Under the pieces are notes generated by a model. The model ran no database searches and was not told the origin of the DNA. It was given only the letters and a program-made list of their open reading frames with translations. From Nannobrachium achirus (lineage: Eukaryota; Chordata; Actinopteri; Myctophiformes; Myctophidae): a stretch of DNA of 64,000 nt. The stretch lies in NCBI GenBank assembly GCA_963921795.1, contig OY997649.1, forward strand, positions 30,509,555 to 30,573,554, given 5' to 3'. This document shows positions 60,114-64,000 of the stretch, one piece after another. The position numbers were made by a program, and so were the translations under genes. The number at the start of each line of letters is the position of its first letter. Position 1 is the first letter of the stretch.

Positions 60114-61408
60114 TACAGAGGCGATGGCCGTGCTGGAACATGTGGTGAGGCTACACTCCAGTAAGAAATACTGTACCACATTGAGAATGGCCTTGTCGGT
60201 TGCATCCGTGTAGAACTGACCAACATAATTGGGATTCACACTGTGCCAAAAGAGCCTTGACAGGCTGTCTAAACAGCACAGACGAATTCTCAGTAACACA
60301 AGGGGTCTATTTGTCCAAAGGGCTAGTTCATGTTTCATTGCATGTCTGATGTTAAATGAAAATAAATGATTTTCAACAGGATAAAGAGTCGCATTGTGCG
60401 ACAACGTATAAATTAGGCCTAGTCCCTGCAGTGTCCAAAATGGAATACCAGGGCAATTACTCCTCTCCAAATGAGTAGTGTCCGTATTCTATTTTCCTCA
60501 TTTAGGGTGGTCGTTAGACTTGTGACAATTAGCTATGGACGATGAAGCAGGGAGGTAGGACAGAGGTAGCACGCTGCATCCCCATTAGCTCATTTGAATA
60601 GGACCATTACACAGAGTGTGACGCTGTACGCACAGTTGTTTGTTGCACAGCAGCACACAACAGGGAATGTGCAGATTGGGTCTAGTAGTGGCTGAAAGCT
60701 TCTGCACACTCCGCGATGGGGGGATATTTCAATGTTAATGATCATGGCATGCAGCAATTCTTGCGAAAAGCCATTAGAACAGCCTGCCGATTCTTCGCTG
60801 AAATCGCTTACTTATTAATCTCCAGCGAGCAATTTACGGTGGTTACTCCAAATGATGATTTAGAAAAGGTTTCTTCCTAGGTTGTTGAACAACGTGAAGT
60901 CAGCGGATAATGCCACGCTCAGCTAATGACCATGTCTCAAGTTTTCATATCAAGAGCAACGGGGGTTTCAAGTGCATGTTTATCACACGTCAGAGCTCAC
61001 TAAATCAGTGCTGTATATCACTGCTCAATTACATTACTAGAGGCAATGTGTGTGTGAATTAGCTCGTACCGCAGTGAAATATATTACCCTAAAAATGATA
61101 TCTGAACTTGGTAACTGTGGGGGATATTTGGGAGAACTAATGAACCATGTTTCCTGTAAAGCGCATGCTCATTTAAACCCTGAGAAATATCATCAATGGG
61201 CTCATTCCCCCAAGCGAAACAAGCTTGTACAGGGTTGATGGATGGCAACTTTGCATCAGCAATCTATCATGACAAGTGTCAATAAATTGTGGTGGGAGAA
61301 AATAATTTCCGTAGCTCCGGAGTCAGAATAAGGGGGTTAATAAATGTTTCATGAGCTATTCTAATGTGCCATAATGAGACAGACTTTGCAGTCAACAGCA
61401 ATGGCAGC
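60114..61408. other. Candidate conserved non-coding DNA
   Basis: 60480-61400 is long, repeat-free, complex DNA with words such as CTTACTTATTAATCTCCAGC, GTGTCAATAAATTGTGG and GAAAATAATTTCC. It is the largest block in the window without a recognisable transposon. Short open frames look random. It is the best candidate here for conserved regulatory sequence, untested. Confidence 0.3.
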
Positions 61409-61579
61409 TAGTGGTGGAAAAAAGTACTCAAAATCTTTACTTAAGTAAATGTATCAATACTGCAATGTAGAAATACCACGTTACAAGTAAAAGTCCCAAA
61501 TTCTAAATGTGTTTGAGTAAAAGTACAAAGGTATTGGTATCAAAATGTACTTAAAGTACCAAAAGTAAAGATACAAAAC

Positions 61580-61659
61580 GTTTGAAAATAGCAGATCTAG
61601 AGCTTGTAGTTCGGCTATTTTCAAACAGCATAGGTATAAAATAGGGTTTAAGTGGTTAA
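61580..61659. mobile_element. Shared hairpin with TTAA-type end
   Basis: GTTTGAAAATAGCAGATCTA pairs with CGGCTATTTTCAAAC over a shortened loop. After AAATAGGGTTTAAGTGG comes TTAA, the inverse of the end seen at 8167. This is a deleted copy lodged inside the hAT-like MITE. Confidence 0.6.
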
Positions 61660-61839
61660 GGTATGTATTATAATATTATAATGTATATCTGCAAAGTAAC
61701 TAAACTAAAGCTTTCAAATAAATGTAGTGGAGTAAAAAATACAATATTTGGATCCGAGTAGTGGAGTAGAAGTAAAAGTATTGGAAATTGGAAATACTCA
61801 AGTAAAGTACAGATTTTGAGTACCTCAACACGCACTTAA

Positions 61840-62141
61840 AGTGGAAGATCACCCATTTTCAATATTGAACTATGTAATTAATATACCTTAGAGGAGTTGT
61901 GTGGAAATAGAAAAGAAGTTCCCCCCCTTCTGTGTTGCCTAGAACTGGAGGATTTTGGGGTTTGTATTGTAAAGTACAACTTGATGACATCACACCGTTG
62001 TACTTTACAATACAAACCCCCAAATCAATCCTCCAGTTCTAGGCAACACAGAAGGGGGGGAACTTTTTTTCTATTTCCACATACCTCCTCTAGGGTATAT
62101 TAATGACATAGTTCAATATTGAAAATGGGTGGTCTTCCCCT
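61840..62141. mobile_element. Palindromic TTAA MITE nested in hAT-like MITE
   Basis: Two arms of about 140 bp face each other around TTGATGACATCACACC. The ends AGTGGAAGATCACCCATTTT and (inverted) AGGGGAAGACCACCCATTTT are bordered by TTAA (61836-61839, 62142-62145). Removing it restores the host phrase CTTAAGTAAATGTAC. 302 bp, non-coding, arms nearly identical. Confidence 0.9.
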
Positions 62142-62175
62142 TTAAGTAAATGTACTTAGTTACAGCACAACACTG

Positions 62176-64000
62176 CTCACAGGAAACGGCTACCGAACAC
62201 GGCTCCACCATTTTCCAGCTTTGGTTTTTCAGAGGAGGCCTCCTTTCCTGTTATCCAAGCCCTGCCCACCGTCCACTGCTACTCTAGTCTACCTGCCCCC
62301 ACCAACATGGAGCTGTGGCGTTAAGAGTGCATATTGACTGCTGTAGCCCGAAGAGGAGGAGAATTTCAAACAGGTTCCTGAAAACAGGAGGCTAAAATCA
62401 TCCATCACCCATGGCTGCTTCAAATGCAGACATCAAAAAGAGCTACCTTATGGATTGATCTTGGTGATCATATAATGGATTTCGCCACTGCCAGACTGAC
62501 GGCTGTAATGGGTTTCTACGCAGCCTGCCTATCGGAACCCTGTCAGTTTCTCAGCCCTCTCTCCGTGGAGCGCCCCATACATTTGCCGGAGGCTCCTCAT
62601 ACCTACTCTTTTGGGGCCGTACTAAATTGACTTCAGAACCACTCAAGGAAATAGAGAAAGAAACATCAGAAAAACACTTGTAGGCAGAAAAATACTGCAG
62701 CTTGACATCTCTTTATAATTTATGTTTTACTTTGTCCAAATGCAGCAACACAATGTAGTAGCAGACAAGCCTTCAGGCACAGTCACAAGGCAGGCACACA
62801 ACTTTATTGATATATATCTATATCTATCTGTATCTATCCCAATTAGGCACTGTTCGATATTCATGGGAGGGGAGCTTGTTTTTTTTTATTTTAGTCCGAG
62901 GGAGGGTTCTACTGATTTTAATTAGAGCCCAGGGGAGGGTCATAAATATCAATCTATCAAATGTAAAATGTAAAACACGTAAGAAACGTTAACCTTTCTT
63001 ACCTGCCGTTACTATATTGACTACACAAGGCGGAGTATTCTGGGCTTTGATTTGTCAACTAGGTTGATTATGTCAAAATCCAAAGTGTTAATTAGTTCTC
63101 TTGCAAACAACATAGCTGCAGCCAGGTGCATGTATTTAACAATGATTAAACTGCATCCTGAAGGCGCGTAACTTAGCGCAATGTCAAGTCACATGAGAGG
63201 AAGTTTCCATTAATCTGATAGCTGATCCAGGCCTATCCGCACATCCGCCCCTGATAAATGTGACAGATGGACATTATGTCGTGTCATGTTTTGAGATGTT
63301 CTTTTAGTGTTTTTCTGATGGAATACAGTCAGTTGGTCTCTGTAAAATTCTATCCGTATGTTTTTTTTTGTGTGTGTGTGTTTTACTTTTTACTTTTAGG
63401 TTAATCACTGCTCACCACTATGACAAAAGTCATGGCCAACTCAGTATATGTAAATGTACTGTATATTTTGTACTGTGCTGTCTGTGCTGATGTAATTAGG
63501 GCCCCTGGCCACAGGGAGTATAAATAAAGGCTTGAACTTGGGTGGTAGTTCCCTTTAACCACGCCCAGGGGAAGACAACTGTGTGTCAAAAACAGCCTGC
63601 GTCCCTTTGCCGGTTTTACTTTGATTTTAAATGTGTGTACATGCCCTGAGAGATTAAAGGCTTTTTAAACTTTGTCCTCACTCGTTGGGAGTGTGCTTGG
63701 AGTTCGCCCATTGGGCTTCCTTTCATCTTAAATTCAGTCGTTTTGTATGCAGGCCTTTTGTTTCAGAGCAATCCTGACACAAATCTAATGATTTACACAG
63801 TAGGTTTATGACGAAACAGTTTGATCAATCAGTCATTGTGGAGAAAGTGAAATATCCCCTTAAAACTTATACTGTAGGTCACAATCAAAAGTTTAACTAT
63901 GTCGAAAGCTATTCCCTCCTGCAGCTTCCTCCTGACAGCTGCCACCCATGGCCATGACTTACACAGTCATGTGTGGGCCACCCAGCCTGGCGCAGATATG
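62176..64000. other. Gene-free right flank
   Basis: No supported gene or classified element. GGGAGTATAAATAAAGGC near 63516 contains a TATA-like word but has no coding sequence after it. A GT-rich run lies near 63370. Confidence 0.45.

Larger units (their letters stand above)
61409..62175. mobile_element. hAT-like MITE (GTGGTGGAAA ends) carrying two insertions
   Basis: The left end TAGTGGTGGAAAAAAGTACT and the right end inverted (CAGTGTTGTGCTGTAACTAA) with AAGTAAATGTACTTAGTTAC belong to a familiar fish element whose sequence is rich in AGTAC and ACTTAAGTAA words. It is interrupted at 61580-61659 by a hairpin plus a TTAACCACTTAAACCCTAT end and at 61840-62141 by a palindromic TTAA element. The outer target duplication was not found. 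Confidence 0.75.

Noticed and set aside
63510-63530. GTATAAATAAAGG as a host promoter
   Set aside because: No exon or open frame of note follows within the window.

Overview
The window reads as gene-poor vertebrate DNA, most likely from a teleost fish. The evidence is dense nested interspersed repeats, many (CA)n and (GA)n microsatellites, an L1/Tx1-type LINE, and several terminal-inverted-repeat families typical of ray-finned fish, including CAGTGGTGGAAA-type and CAGTGGTTCTCAA-type hAT-like ends and TTAA-target elements. I found no host exon, tRNA or rRNA that I can defend. Nearly all open frames are short, lie in simple repeats, or fall inside transposons. No retrovirus, LTR element or other capsid-bearing element was recognised.

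The only real coding sequence is one LINE on the minus strand (15102-24313). It has a 17-bp target-site duplication that is identical on both sides, a short poly(A) tail with an AATAAA upstream, an intact ORF1 (308 aa) and an intact ORF2 (1260 aa: endonuclease, reverse transcriptase, zinc knuckle). Its inter-ORF spacer holds a 1.8-kb TTAA-target element, which itself holds a 240-bp hAT-like element, so there are three levels of nesting.

The second large block is a 7.27-kb non-autonomous hAT-like element (26603-33874). It has a perfect 8-bp target duplication and is filled with a tandem array of about 0.75-1.7-kb units carrying a TGGTGGCGCTA motif. A 1.2-kb relative without the array lies at 57512-58707.

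The rest is a mosaic of small non-autonomous elements: 6334-6805, 9139-9652, 12475-12710, 13386-13882, 35997-36561, 40391-40860, 43681-44338, 50498-50852, 52642-52897, 53665-53862, 55697-56674, 59198-60113 and 61409-62175. They are separated by unique DNA, some of it TAAT-rich and possibly conserved non-coding.

The most unusual signal is a hairpin of about 50-75 nt (core AGCAGATCTACAAGCTC ... GAGCTTGTAGATCTGCT). It recurs about 20 times, inside at least six element families whose termini and target-site types differ. It behaves like a module shared between unrelated non-autonomous transposons.
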